Positions 8,996 to 19,183 of a stretch of 64,000 bases of DNA are shown here, one piece after another. Source of the stretch: Bacteroidota bacterium (GTDB taxonomy: Bacteria; Bacteroidota; Bacteroidia; 2-12-FULL-35-15). Position numbers and translations under genes: made by a program. Below the pieces are notes generated by a model. It was not told the DNA's origin. It was given only the letters and a program-made list of their open reading frames with translations, and did no database searches. The stretch lies in assembly GCA_016722565.1 (NCBI GenBank), contig JADKIU010000002.1, positions 992,001-1,056,000 on the forward strand, read 5' to 3'. Each line of letters begins with the position of its first letter. Position 1 is the stretch's first letter.

Positions 8996-11701
8996 TTAGG
9001 ATTTCACTAACATTTTCTGTTTTTGAAATGCAAAGTCCAAAATGCGGTCAATAAAATCATACGGTTTATAACCATTGATGGCAGTTTGATGGAAAATGCA
9101 GGTAGCAGGAGTCATACCCGGTAAGGAGTTTACTTCCACAAAAACGACTTCTACCCTATTCACATCATAAATACGAACAAACGCATCGATACGTGTATAT
9201 CCGTTTATATTTAGCAGCTTCGCAGCTGCACCTAATGTAGTTTTCACCTGGTCGGAGATTTTCTGACGTTCAATCGCATCTTTTGCATATCGAGCAGGAG
9301 TAATGTTTTGCCCTTGTCCCGCTAAAAATTTTTCTTCTAGCGATAATACTTCTCCTTCACTTAAAGCTTCCGATGCTTCAAACACTTCATAATTCACATT
9401 CCCTTGTGCATCGTATTTGGTGAGCATTCCACCCGTTACTTCCAAGAAATGATTGGCATCACGTTTCGATATAAGTTCTTCCACCAGAATCACAGGTTTT
9501 TGAGGAAACTCTTCTTTATCTTTTATATGCAATACTTTTGCTGCTGTTTCATCCAACGCCTCGTTTTTGCGGAAAATTAACTTCGCAAATGCTTCAAACT
9601 CTTCCGGTGTTTTAATTTTTTTAACAGCAGAAGAACAACCATCATCAACTGGTTTCGCAATAAATGGGTAGTGAATTTTATCTTTTATGGTATTTAAAAC
9701 CATCGAATGATCTGCGTTCCAATCGTTTTCGCTTACTAACAAATGTTCAGCAACAAGAAATCCATTTTGTTTTAACAATTCATTTGTTCGGTATTTATCA
9801 ATTGTAATTTGTGAACTTTCTACACCCGATCCATTGTAAGGCAAACCAACCCGTTCCAAATTTGCTTGGACAGCTCCATCTTCACCCGGACGACCATGCA
9901 AAGCAATGAACACACAATCAACCATCTTGCTTAAATCCTCATAAGTAATGCGTGTAGGCTTTGCTAAATTATCTTTACTCACATACTTTTTAGTAATGCC
10001 TTCACTTTCATTTATTATTTGCTGTACTAATTCATGAATTTTATAATGATCGATTTTATCTTTGATATCATCTGCATTGTCTTTTAACAAGACATTTACA
10101 GGAATCTGATACATGATGTGTTCCTCGTTACTGCCTGTAAGAAAAACCGGAATTGGTTCGTATTTAGAGGATGAAGCCAATTTCTCATAAATATTTCTTC
10201 CACTTTCAACAGAGATATGTCGCTCGGAAGAATAACCGCCAAGAATCACGGCTACTTTTATTTTTTTTGTGGTTGCATTCTGATCTTCGTGAATGGAAGC
10301 ATCCAAGCTATCTAACAACCGGTCATAAATTCCGCTATTTTTAGTTGCAACAATTCGTTGCGCCAAAGATGTACGGATGATGTACGTCAAAAACTGTGAA
10401 GGATTTAAACCAATCTCTGCCGCCTGATGAAAGAAAAAAGAAGAAGGCATCATTCCCGAGGTTGTATTCGGGTCATTCAAAAATATTTTTCCTTCTTTCG
10501 AAATAAATCCATCGATGCGCGCATACACATCAAACTTTAATTCATAAAATAGTCGTTCGCATTCTTTTCGGATGGCTTGAATTTGTTCGTTAGGAATATC
10601 AATAGGTGTTATTTTACGGGATAAACCCGGCAAATATTTAGAACGATAATCAAACAATTCTTTTCCTTTTCTGATTTCGGTTGGAGGCAATGCAATTGCT
10701 TTTCCTTGCTCATCTTGAGCAACGATGCATGAAAATTCTTTCCCTTCAATAAATCCTTCCACCAGCACCGTGCTTTCACCATCCAACGCAGCGAGAATAA
10801 CTCCATCTTTTTCTGTTTCAAAAATTTCATCCAAATAAAGAATTAAATCTTGAGGATGGTAAATATTCCGAACTCCTGACTTTGAACCGGTAACGGTTAA
10901 AGGCATTCCAATTCCTTCACGAATATCTGCAAGTGTACGAATAAAACTATTTTTCTCTTCCGCGGTTAATTTTTTCCAAGTTGCAGCATCTTGCCATTTG
11001 GTAAACAATGCCTTTTCAACCGCTTCCATAAATTTTAAATTGTCATCCTCATGCAAAATGGTGATTCCAATGGACGATCCTTGATTAGCTGGCTTAATCA
11101 CAAGTGGTAAACCGATTTCCTTTTTAGCTTTTTCAAAGGGTGTTTTTAGTTTTCCCTGTATCCAATCATTTCTATCGATGGTGTAAAATTTCGGACTATT
11201 AAATCCGGCATTAACCATTAAACGTTTTTGTACACTTTTATCAATACCAATAGCAGAAGGTAAAATTCCCGAGCCGGAATATGGAATATTCAAATATTCA
11301 AACAAGCCTTGTATTTTACCATCTTCTCCAAAAGGGCCGTGCAAGCATAAAAAAGCAAAATCAAAATGTTCTTTTAATTCGTTTGGGTTTAATTTTTTTC
11401 CAATCTTATCAATCATTGCTAATTGCTGATCAGCAGACAAAGCACCAATCTGTTCAGCATATATTTGAAAATCGCCTTCTTTGTTAGGAATAAACTCTGC
11501 AGGAGGATAAAAATCGCGAATGCTCCCTTTGTAAACGAACTCCCAATTGAGTAAAACAAAATTGCCAAAGCTGTCGACAAAGACCGGAACAGCGTCAAAC
11601 AATGATTTATTCAAATTATCGTAAACGGTTCTGCCTCCGGCAAATGAAATTTCGCGTTCTTTAGAAAAACCGCCAAAAATGATTCCTATTTTGATTTTCA
11701 T
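8996..11701 (-). CDS. ddl: tandem-fused D-alanine-D-alanine ligase (two ATP-grasp modules)
   Basis: The 901-residue protein is about 2.5-3 times the usual Ddl length and holds two complete Ddl-like modules. Module 1 starts with IFGGFSKEREIS, then LHGPFGEDG, PLVIKPANQGSSIG and LNDPNTTSGM. Module 2 starts near residue 480 with ILGGYSSERHIS, then ALHGRPGEDG and EVNSLPGMTP. Module 2 has the canonical metal-binding E-x-N; module 1 has D-x-N. The enzyme class joins two D-alanines for peptidoglycan precursors. Which module is active, or whether both are, cannot be told. I chose the ATG at 11701 over an upstream GTG at 11707. It follows rdgB by 32 nt on the same strand. Confidence 0.88.
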   Translation of the reverse strand: MKIKIGIIFGGFSKEREISFAGGRTVYDNLNKSLFDAVPVFVDSFGNFVLLNWEFVYKGSIRDFYPPAEFIPNKEGDFQIYAEQIGALSADQQLAMIDKIGKKLNPNELKEHFDFAFLCLHGPFGEDGKIQGLFEYLNIPYSGSGILPSAIGIDKSVQKRLMVNAGFNSPKFYTIDRNDWIQGKLKTPFEKAKKEIGLPLVIKPANQGSSIGITILHEDDNLKFMEAVEKALFTKWQDAATWKKLTAEEKNSFIRTLADIREGIGMPLTVTGSKSGVRNIYHPQDLILYLDEIFETEKDGVILAALDGESTVLVEGFIEGKEFSCIVAQDEQGKAIALPPTEIRKGKELFDYRSKYLPGLSRKITPIDIPNEQIQAIRKECERLFYELKFDVYARIDGFISKEGKIFLNDPNTTSGMMPSSFFFHQAAEIGLNPSQFLTYIIRTSLAQRIVATKNSGIYDRLLDSLDASIHEDQNATTKKIKVAVILGGYSSERHISVESGRNIYEKLASSSKYEPIPVFLTGSNEEHIMYQIPVNVLLKDNADDIKDKIDHYKIHELVQQIINESEGITKKYVSKDNLAKPTRITYEDLSKMVDCVFIALHGRPGEDGAVQANLERVGLPYNGSGVESSQITIDKYRTNELLKQNGFLVAEHLLVSENDWNADHSMVLNTIKDKIHYPFIAKPVDDGCSSAVKKIKTPEEFEAFAKLIFRKNEALDETAAKVLHIKDKEEFPQKPVILVEELISKRDANHFLEVTGGMLTKYDAQGNVNYEVFEASEALSEGEVLSLEEKFLAGQGQNITPARYAKDAIERQKISDQVKTTLGAAAKLLNINGYTRIDAFVRIYDVNRVEVVFVEVNSLPGMTPATCIFHQTAINGYKPYDFIDRILDFAFQKQKMLVKS

Positions 11702-11733
11702 ACCCACAAATTTAACTTTAAGACACGGCTATT

Positions 11734-12312
11734 TTAAGCAAGCGTCTTCAAGTATTCAACAAGTTTATTAACCGCCAACGCCCGATGTGAAATTTTGTTT
11801 TTTTCTGACAAATCCATTTCGGCAAACGACTTGTCACAACCATCCGGTAAAAAAATGGGATCATAACCAAATCCTTGTCCACCTCTTTTTTCATTCAGAA
11901 TTGTTCCATTTACAACACCTTCAAACTGAACCTCTTTTCCATTGATAACCAATGAGATAACAGTTTTAAAACGTGCCCTTCGGTTCTGGGAACCTGCCAT
12001 TTCTGCCAGTATTTTATCCATATTCTCATTTGCATTTTTAGCCGGTCCGGCATATCTGGCAGAGAGCACTCCCGGTCGACCATCCAAACTTTCAATTTCC
12101 AAACCGGTATCATCTGCAAAACAATTGTGATGATACGTTTCAAATACATAAAATGCTTTTTGAGAAGCATTTCCTTCAATGGTGGCCTGAGTTTCAGGAA
12201 TATCTTCAGAACAATGTATGTCATTCAGACTAAGAATTTCAATTCGTTCAGGGATTAACGATTGGATTTCCTTGGCTTTATTTTGATTAGCGGTGGCGAA
12301 TACGAGTTTCAT
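11734..12312 (-). CDS. rdgB: XTP/dITP diphosphatase (RdgB/HAM1 family)
   Basis: The protein hydrolyses non-canonical purine triphosphates (XTP, ITP, dITP) to monophosphates, keeping them out of nucleic acids. The N-terminal FATANQNKAKEI is the family nucleotide-binding signature. ADDTGLEIESLDG and GFGYDPIFLPDG are the catalytic and substrate motifs, and SHRALA closes the family core. The length of 192 residues is typical. It is the first gene of the leftward run into the Ddl gene and is divergent from the glycan cluster. Confidence 0.95.
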   Translation of the reverse strand: MKLVFATANQNKAKEIQSLIPERIEILSLNDIHCSEDIPETQATIEGNASQKAFYVFETYHHNCFADDTGLEIESLDGRPGVLSARYAGPAKNANENMDKILAEMAGSQNRRARFKTVISLVINGKEVQFEGVVNGTILNEKRGGQGFGYDPIFLPDGCDKSFAEMDLSEKNKISHRALAVNKLVEYLKTLA

Positions 12313-12358
12313 AGCTTGTTATATCTTACAAAAGTAGCTTTAATACGCTTAATTTAAT

Positions 12359-12366
12359 TATTTTTG
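12359..12366 (+). promoter_or_regulatory. -7 box TATTTTTG for the glycan cluster
   Basis: TATTTTTG fits TAnnTTTG and lies 47 nt before the ATG at 12413. An in-frame GTG at 12368 would sit at or before the predicted transcript start, which favours the ATG as translation start. Confidence 0.4.
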
Positions 12367-12412
12367 TGTGAATATAGATGCAAAACATCTTACGATATAT
12401 AGAAGCACCAAA

Positions 12413-14191
12413 ATGGCCAGGAATAGTTTTTTTTTGTTAGATACTTATAAAAAGATTAAAAACAATTTACCTGATTATGTTTTAAAATCAATTTTCAAAT
12501 TATTTCCTGCTTACCTTATTGCATCCTTATTTGAAATCTTCGGATTATTTGTACTTTTTCCTGTTATTAAAGTGATTATTGAACCATCCATAATTCAGGA
12601 AAACAAATACATCCATTTTCTTTACACCAAATTGCATTTTACATCTAGCATAAGTTTTGTATTGTTCTTATTCAGTTCTGTTACTCTATTATTTGTTTTA
12701 AAAAATGTTGTGATTTACCTTATCTCAAAACGACAAATCAATGTATCGTTCAATATGGCGAGTCGTTTATCTTTAGAAAAATACAATTCTTACCTGAATA
12801 AGCAATATAGTTTTCATTCCAATAATAATACTGCCGTGCTGTTGCGAAACTTCACACACATGCCATTTGATTTCATACAATATCTTATTTTGCCATTCAT
12901 AGCAATTATCAATGAAACGTTTATTTTAGTGCTCATTATTACTGCCATTACGATATTTGACCCACTTTTATTTTGGTCGTTAGTTATTTTTATTGCACCT
13001 TTTTTGTTGATTTACAGTAAAATTTACAAAAAGAAATTAAAAGAAATCTCAAAAATTCGAGATAAAGAAAGTGCCTACTTATATAAACTCGGGCTTCAGT
13101 CGATGGAAGCATTCAGAGAAATTGTTGTTTTCAACAAATTAGAATATTTTAAACCCATTTATAAAAAAACAGTCAATCGTTTTACAAAATCAATCTCCGA
13201 AGCGTATACCATTAACTCATTTTCTCCAAAATTTGTGGAAACAGTAGCTGTCTTGGCGATTTTCTCCATATTTATTTCAGGCTATTTTTTCAACAACAAC
13301 TTGGGCGAGTTAGCACAATTTTTAATCATTTTTGCCATTGCTGCGTTCAGAATAATTCCATCCTTAAATAAAATCATTCTCTATTCCAATTATATCAAAT
13401 CCAGTTTTTTCATTTTTGACCATTTCAACATTGCAGATGATCATGAACAAAATGGTACAAAAGGCCAAAATAATGAATCAACAGAAGATTTTCAATTTAA
13501 CCATGAACTGGAATTAAAGAATATCTCTTTTGCATTTGAGAACAAAAATGAAAGGGTTTTAAAAGATTTAAATTTAACGATAAAAAAAGGGGAAACGATT
13601 GGCATTATTGGAACCTCTGGCTCCGGTAAAAGTACCTTGCTAAATATTCTGTTGCGCCTTTACGAAGAACAAAGCGGTGGCATATACATCGATGGTAAAA
13701 AAATTAAAAAATCCTCATTAGCTGCCTGGTATAAACTGGTAAGCTATGTTCCCCAAAACATTACATTGCTTGACGCATCAATTACTGAGAATATTGCCTT
13801 TGGAATTCCCGGAAATGAAATCGACAGCACGCTTCTGAATAAAGTTATTCAGCAAGCCCAGTTAGAAAATTTTATTCATCAATTACCTGAAGGTGCGCTT
13901 ACACAAATTGGTGAGAAAGGAATTAAAATTTCCGGAGGACAAAGACAACGAATTGGTATTGCACGTGCTTTATACCATGGAGGAAAAATTTTAATTTTTG
14001 ATGAAGCAACCAGCTCACTCGATACAGAAACGGAAGAAATGCTCACAGAATCCATCAACAACATTTCGCACCAAGAACTTACAATCATCATTGTTGCACA
14101 TAGAATCCAAACTCTAAAATATTGTGACGTTATTTACAAATTAGAAAAAGGACAAATATGTTCAGATTTTAATACCATCGCATTCAACTAA
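12413..14191 (+). CDS. ABC transporter, fused membrane and ATPase domains (PglK/MsbA-type flippase)
   Basis: The 592-residue protein has an N-terminal six-helix membrane domain (about residues 25-330) and a C-terminal ATPase domain. The ATPase shows Walker A GTSGSGKST (about residue 398), signature ISGGQRQR, Walker B ILIFDEATSSLD (about 525) and the H-loop AHRI. The half-transporter layout matches lipid-linked oligosaccharide flippases such as PglK and lipid A flippase MsbA. It opens a glycan gene cluster, so translocation of a lipid-linked glycan is the likely job. The substrate is inferred from context only. Confidence 0.85.
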   Translation: MARNSFFLLDTYKKIKNNLPDYVLKSIFKLFPAYLIASLFEIFGLFVLFPVIKVIIEPSIIQENKYIHFLYTKLHFTSSISFVLFLFSSVTLLFVLKNVVIYLISKRQINVSFNMASRLSLEKYNSYLNKQYSFHSNNNTAVLLRNFTHMPFDFIQYLILPFIAIINETFILVLIITAITIFDPLLFWSLVIFIAPFLLIYSKIYKKKLKEISKIRDKESAYLYKLGLQSMEAFREIVVFNKLEYFKPIYKKTVNRFTKSISEAYTINSFSPKFVETVAVLAIFSIFISGYFFNNNLGELAQFLIIFAIAAFRIIPSLNKIILYSNYIKSSFFIFDHFNIADDHEQNGTKGQNNESTEDFQFNHELELKNISFAFENKNERVLKDLNLTIKKGETIGIIGTSGSGKSTLLNILLRLYEEQSGGIYIDGKKIKKSSLAAWYKLVSYVPQNITLLDASITENIAFGIPGNEIDSTLLNKVIQQAQLENFIHQLPEGALTQIGEKGIKISGGQRQRIGIARALYHGGKILIFDEATSSLDTETEEMLTESINNISHQELTIIIVAHRIQTLKYCDVIYKLEKGQICSDFNTIAFN

Positions 14192-14201
14192 AGGGAAACG
14201 A

Positions 14202-15212
14202 ATGTCAGCAACTAACATATTGTATTCAGAATTTAAAACAATAAGAGACAGATGTCTTGAAGAACATAAGTCAAAAGAGTTATGGCCACATTATTATGAA
14301 AGAAGGTTTCAAGAATTTTTAACTTTTTACGATTTTCTACCACACAAGAAAAATTTAAAAGTACTCGAATTAGGCTGTGGAATTGGATATTGCACTGCAT
14401 TTTTATCAAAAATTTCAGATGAGGTAATTGCAACTGATTTAGAAACAATCGACCCTACAACACATTCTCCCGGACTGGAAATTACACGCAATTTTTTAAA
14501 ATCATTAGACATTTCAAATGTAACCGTCATGCACGCATCCGCAGAGGATCTACCATTTGAAAACAATACATTTGATTTGGTTTTTTCTTCACATGTTATC
14601 GAACATGTTCCAGATATGGAAAAAGCAATTAAGGAAATAAACCGTGTACTCAAACCGGGAGGCATTAATTTTTGTGTTGTACCAACAACAATGGATAGAA
14701 TCTATGCATTTTTCATTCTGTATATATACCTCTTTCAACGAACGACAGTAAAAATTTACAGGAAAATATTCAAAAAAAATACGATAACGAATTCAGCTCA
14801 CATTCTTCCCGTGAATGATACCCAAAGTAATGTAAATTATTATCTCAAACACTTACCCTTTCCACCACCTCATGGTGTTTTACCAAGCTATTTGAAAGAA
14901 GTAAAAAATTGGACCTTAGGGAATTGGAGAAGTAAAATAACCCAAAACAATCAAATCGAATTACAAGCGCAATATGGTCTGCAATCAAATGCCTTGTTAC
15001 CGCTTTTGGGAAATACCTTCCCTGCAGTGGGAATAAAAATACATTCAATAACAAGAAAGCTGGAAAACAAAATTGGGAAGATTATCATTTTGAAGCATTT
15101 TGGAATAAGCACGCTTCTTATCACTAAAAAAAATAAGATGCATTCAATATATAAAAATACTTTATTTTTAGAGTCACGATCATTTACATTAGCAAGACTA
15201 TGGCATCAGTAA
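14202..15212 (+). CDS. class I SAM-dependent methyltransferase
   Basis: Motif I (VLELGCGIGYCTAFL, about residues 49-63) binds S-adenosylmethionine. The region LPFENNTFDLVFSSHVIEHV and IKEINRVLKPGG is the usual Methyltransf_11 core. The C-terminal third has no recognisable domain. The gene starts 10 nt after the ABC flippase and overlaps the FkbM gene by 13 nt, so it is part of the same operon. It probably methylates a sugar or lipid-linked intermediate; the acceptor is unknown. Confidence 0.8.
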   Translation: MSATNILYSEFKTIRDRCLEEHKSKELWPHYYERRFQEFLTFYDFLPHKKNLKVLELGCGIGYCTAFLSKISDEVIATDLETIDPTTHSPGLEITRNFLKSLDISNVTVMHASAEDLPFENNTFDLVFSSHVIEHVPDMEKAIKEINRVLKPGGINFCVVPTTMDRIYAFFILYIYLFQRTTVKIYRKIFKKNTITNSAHILPVNDTQSNVNYYLKHLPFPPPHGVLPSYLKEVKNWTLGNWRSKITQNNQIELQAQYGLQSNALLPLLGNTFPAVGIKIHSITRKLENKIGKIIILKHFGISTLLITKKNKMHSIYKNTLFLESRSFTLARLWHQ

Positions 15213-16036
15213 ATTCTCCTATTCGTTCATTACTCAAACCACTCTTTTTTAAACTGATTGGTAAAAAAGGATATTTTTTGATGCAATATTTTGCAAAAAA
15301 GAAAGACATTGAACAAAAACTTTTAGAGGAACCGGAGATGAAAATCCTTCATCATTTTGTTTCAAAAAAGAGCAATACAATTGATATTGGTGCTAATTTC
15401 GCCTATTACTCACATCGCCTTTCCACTCTAGCACCGCAAGGCATTGTTTATGCATTTGAACCCATTCCCTTTACCTATCAAGTCGCAAAAAAGATTGTCG
15501 AAAAATGCAATTTAAAGAACGTGCAATTGTATCAATTAGGAGTTGGCAATGAAAACAAAGAAATTGTATTTGAAGTTCCATTACAAAGTTTTGGTGCCTA
15601 CAGTGCCGGTCAAGCTCACATGACGGGTAGAAACAATGAATTGGAAGGCAAAAAACAACATTACCAATTTCAATCTCATGAAAAAATAAAGTGCACAACA
15701 ATTCGAATTGATGATTTTAAAGAAATTAACCGCTCTATCGATTTTATCAAAATTGATATTGAAGGAGCTGAACTATATGCATTAATGGGAATGACAGCTT
15801 TAATAAAGAAAGATCTGCCTGTAATTTTGCTCGAAATTAATCCGTTTTTTTTAGAGGGATTTAAAATTCAAGAAAAAGAGTTAACAGATTTTATTCAACA
15901 AATCAATTACTCAACCTATGTTTACGATATTAAATTGAGGAAATTGATTCCATATCCATCTAATTTTATTGAAAGTAATTATATCATCCTACCAAATTCA
16001 AAACTTGAAATGTATACTACTTTAATATCAAACTAA
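15200..16036 (+). CDS. FkbM-family methyltransferase
   Basis: The 278-residue protein has the FkbM pattern: SNTIDIGANFAYYSH (SAM site), VYAFEPIPFTYQ, IDFIKIDIEGAE and ILLEINPFF. Members O-methylate hydroxyls, often on glycans or polyketides. It overlaps both neighbours (13 nt upstream, and its TAA shares a base with the next ATG), indicating tight translational coupling in the glycan operon. The acceptor is not predictable. Confidence 0.85.
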   Translation: MASVNSPIRSLLKPLFFKLIGKKGYFLMQYFAKKKDIEQKLLEEPEMKILHHFVSKKSNTIDIGANFAYYSHRLSTLAPQGIVYAFEPIPFTYQVAKKIVEKCNLKNVQLYQLGVGNENKEIVFEVPLQSFGAYSAGQAHMTGRNNELEGKKQHYQFQSHEKIKCTTIRIDDFKEINRSIDFIKIDIEGAELYALMGMTALIKKDLPVILLEINPFFLEGFKIQEKELTDFIQQINYSTYVYDIKLRKLIPYPSNFIESNYIILPNSKLEMYTTLISN

Positions 16037-16995
16037 TGGCCGTTCTAAAAGATTATATACAACGCATTAACGATATTTTCAACAAAGAAGGCAGTCGTTA
16101 TACTGCCCATGAAATGTGTAAGCCCATTCTACTGGAAATGGCAAAAGATCAATCCATACTCTTTGAAATAATAAAAAAAAACATCGAGAAGCCTGATTTT
16201 TTTCTTCAAAAAAGAATTAATCCTGTAATTGCCTTTGAAATAGAAACGAATGAAACAGTTTCTTTTGTAGCCCACTGCTGGATGCCATTGCCAACAAAAC
16301 GAAATGACATCACACATCAAAGCATTCACCATCATGGGAAATTACTTTTAACTTCTATTGCAGCATTTGGTCCTGGATATGAATCTATCCTTTTCAAAAA
16401 AGGATATACGATTGATAAAAAATCTGGTGAAACACATATGGAAATTGAAAAAGTATATACAAATCCGCTTTACAATATTGAATTTATTGATGTAAACACA
16501 CCACATGTAGTTTTTTATCCGTCTCAATTCTCAATTACCTATGCTCTTTGGACCAATCAGGAAGCATCAAATGCCGAGAATCTGAAAAAATATGGATTGG
16601 TCAACAAATACAAAAAGCAACTTCGAAAAATGATTGATTTTTTTGGAGCGGCTAATTTATTGGGGTTAAACACGAATGAATACCTTGATTTTTACCCTAA
16701 AAACGGTAAAATAATTGCAATGAAATCGCGAGTGATGTACAAACCGGGAAGCAATGGCAGCTTTACTCGAGGATTCTTTTCTCTATTACAAACAATTAAC
16801 TATACCGATACTAATTCCATTAAAAAGGCATTGAAAATTAATTCCAAATCCAATACTACTGAGTTAGAAAAGTTGGCGAATGACTATTTTTCTAATGTCT
16901 TAATAGAAGATGATTTTGAAAAAATCCACTTAAATGTCGAAAAAGTAAATTTTGAAAAAAGTGAACTAAAAAAGGCTTTTTCTTCAATTATTTAA
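16036..16995 (+). CDS. unknown protein, His-rich cupin-like core
   Basis: I do not recognise this 319-residue protein. It has no signal peptide or membrane helix. A short His cluster (THQSIHHHGK, His 94 and 98-100) followed by LLLTSIAAFGPGYES recalls metal-binding cupin-type beta folds such as cysteine dioxygenase, but the match is weak. The start shares a base with the FkbM stop and the next gene begins 2 nt after its stop, so it is made together with glycan-modifying enzymes. A metal-dependent sugar-modifying role is possible but speculative. Confidence 0.6.
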   Translation: MAVLKDYIQRINDIFNKEGSRYTAHEMCKPILLEMAKDQSILFEIIKKNIEKPDFFLQKRINPVIAFEIETNETVSFVAHCWMPLPTKRNDITHQSIHHHGKLLLTSIAAFGPGYESILFKKGYTIDKKSGETHMEIEKVYTNPLYNIEFIDVNTPHVVFYPSQFSITYALWTNQEASNAENLKKYGLVNKYKKQLRKMIDFFGAANLLGLNTNEYLDFYPKNGKIIAMKSRVMYKPGSNGSFTRGFFSLLQTINYTDTNSIKKALKINSKSNTTELEKLANDYFSNVLIEDDFEKIHLNVEKVNFEKSELKKAFSSII

Positions 16996-16996
16996 T

Positions 16997-18119
16997 ATGA
17001 AAAAGAAAATTGTTTATATCATTTCGGATATTGACAGAGCGGTAGGTTTTGAAGACATATATACCTTTCTAAAAGACAAATTCGACTTCACATTTATACT
17101 TTTAAATAAAGGTGATTCTTATTTTGAACGCTACTGCCTTTCCAACAAAATTCCTTGTTTCAGAATTAACTATTTAGGCAAAAAAAGCATTCCGAGTGCA
17201 ATCTTTAAAACATTTTCCTTACTTAAAAAAATCAAGCCTGACATTGTGCACACTCATTTAGTGGATGCATCTATTATTGGTCTAACTGCTGCAAAATTAG
17301 CACGCATAAATAATCGAATTCATACCCGTCACCATTCTGATTTTCATCATGTATATTTTCCACACGCCATAAAATATGACAAATACATTAATCGAATGTC
17401 ATGTAAAATTATTGCAGTTTCATACAGTGTTAAAAAAATATTAACAGAACATGAAAATGTACCTGCCGAAAAAGTAACAACCATTCATCATGGCTTTAAA
17501 ATAGATGAATTCAGCAACATTCCGCAAGAAAGAATTATCGCATTAAATGAAAAATACAATCCAAAAAAACATTTTCCGGTAGTGGGTGTTATCTCCAGAT
17601 ATACCGAATGGAAAGGGATACAAAACATCATCCCCGCTTTTAAAGAAGTATTAAAAATTCATCCAAATGCATTATTAATTTTAGCAAATGCAAAAGGAAC
17701 ATACAAACCGCAAATTGATAAGTTATTACAGGATTTACCAAAAGAAAACTATCTGGAAATTTCTTTTGAGCACGATTTACATGCCCTCTACAAACTATTT
17801 AACGTTTTTGTACATGTGCCCATCACAACAACAGCAGAGGCATTCGGGCAAGTATACATCGAAGCCTTTTTATCAAAAGTGCCAAGCATTTATACCAAAT
17901 CAGGCATTGCAAACGAATTTGGTAACACAGATAAAATTTGTGCGTTTGTAGAAAACGAGAATAATGTTTCCCTAATCAATAGTGCTATTCTGGAAATTCT
18001 TAAAAATGCAAACGAAAGAAGCCACAACAATGAGCAAAAACGCATATCAGTATGCTTGTCAAAATTTCTCATTGGAACTTCAAATGGCAGATTTTGAAAA
18101 ACTTTATTCTTCTATGTAG
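16997..18119 (+). CDS. GT4-family glycosyltransferase (frameshifted near 3' end)
   Basis: The fold is GT-B: an N-terminal half with IVHTHLVDASIIG and IHTRHHSD, then a C-terminal nucleotide-sugar domain with VVGVISRYTEWKG and the E-x7-E region (AEAFGQVYIEAFLSKVPSI). The frame changes at an A5 run (18036-18040). Removing one A replaces an aberrant tail by KNEQNAYQYACQNFSLELQ-like residues ending at a TAG at 18117-18119, for about 373 residues. The replaced tail is a typical GT4 C-terminal helix. It probably adds one sugar to the lipid-linked glycan. Confidence 0.8.
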
Positions 18120-18229
18120 CTCAATCGCAAGACCATTTTGATTAAGTGTAAAACATCAAAATTTAATTCTTTATTGCATAAATAAAAGTACATTTGGACC
18201 TTATAATTTAGCATTTTTATTAAAGATAA

Positions 18230-19168
18230 ATGTCAGTTGATAAATACAAGGTTAGTATCTGTGTTACAACCTACAACCATGAAAAATTCATACAAAGGGC
18301 ACTTGATAGTATCTTATCTCAAGAGGTAAATTTCAACTATCAAATTGTTATTTCTGATGATTGCTCAACTGATCGTACAAGAGAAATTATTCTTGAATAT
18401 AAAAAACTGTACCCTGACAAGATAAAGGCTATTCTAAATGATCCCAATCTTGGAGTTGTTGCTAATTTCTTTTCTGCAATCACTCAATGCGATGGAGAAT
18501 ATATTGCCATTTTAGATGGTGATGACGCTATGTTACCTCAAAAACTTCAAAAACAGGTTGATTATCTAAATCAGAATCTTGATTGCGCCATCGTTTCTCA
18601 TCAAGTGAGAGTATTTGATTCCGAAACCAATAAAACATTGGATTTCTTTAAGAGTCCAAACAAAAACCAGACAAAATTTACTGTTGAAGATTTAATCAAT
18701 TATGGAAATTTTATTTCGTCACCTTCCAAAATGTTCAGAAAATCATCCATGCCTAAGAATGGCATTGACCCAAACATTCAATTTGTTGCAGATTGGTATC
18801 TAAGTATCGAAAATGCATTAAATGGCAATATTGGATTTATAGATGAATGCCTTGCAGAATATAGGTCACACAATAAAAGTTTTATGAAATCAATTAATGG
18901 AAAAAATCATTTTGAAGTGATTTCTTACATTATCAATTCACTTGAAACACGCTTTCCCGGAAGATTTTCAAATTTATTTAATCGAAATTGGGCTTATGCC
19001 TATTTGATCTATACCACCTTTCATATTAAAAACAACAATTTTAAAGAAGCCCGAACAACGATCTTTAAAAGTATAAAAAACAAACCATTTTATAGTCTCA
19101 GTCAGTACTTCTATCTCACTTGGGCCTACATACCCTTTCTAGGATTTATCTTTAAAAAAATCAGATAG
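18230..19168 (+). CDS. GT2-family glycosyltransferase
   Basis: The 312-residue GT-A protein starts with VSICVTTYNHEKFIQRALDS, then ISDDCSTDRT and the metal-binding AILDGDDAM (DxD-type). The acceptor-side region includes FVADWYLSIE. There is no membrane helix. It follows the GT4 gene after a gap of 110 nt in which I see no gene, and precedes the acetyltransferase by 15 nt. Sugar donor and linkage cannot be predicted. Confidence 0.85.
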   Translation: MSVDKYKVSICVTTYNHEKFIQRALDSILSQEVNFNYQIVISDDCSTDRTREIILEYKKLYPDKIKAILNDPNLGVVANFFSAITQCDGEYIAILDGDDAMLPQKLQKQVDYLNQNLDCAIVSHQVRVFDSETNKTLDFFKSPNKNQTKFTVEDLINYGNFISSPSKMFRKSSMPKNGIDPNIQFVADWYLSIENALNGNIGFIDECLAEYRSHNKSFMKSINGKNHFEVISYIINSLETRFPGRFSNLFNRNWAYAYLIYTTFHIKNNNFKEARTTIFKSIKNKPFYSLSQYFYLTWAYIPFLGFIFKKIR

Positions 19169-19183
19169 CTGATCGCACATTAT

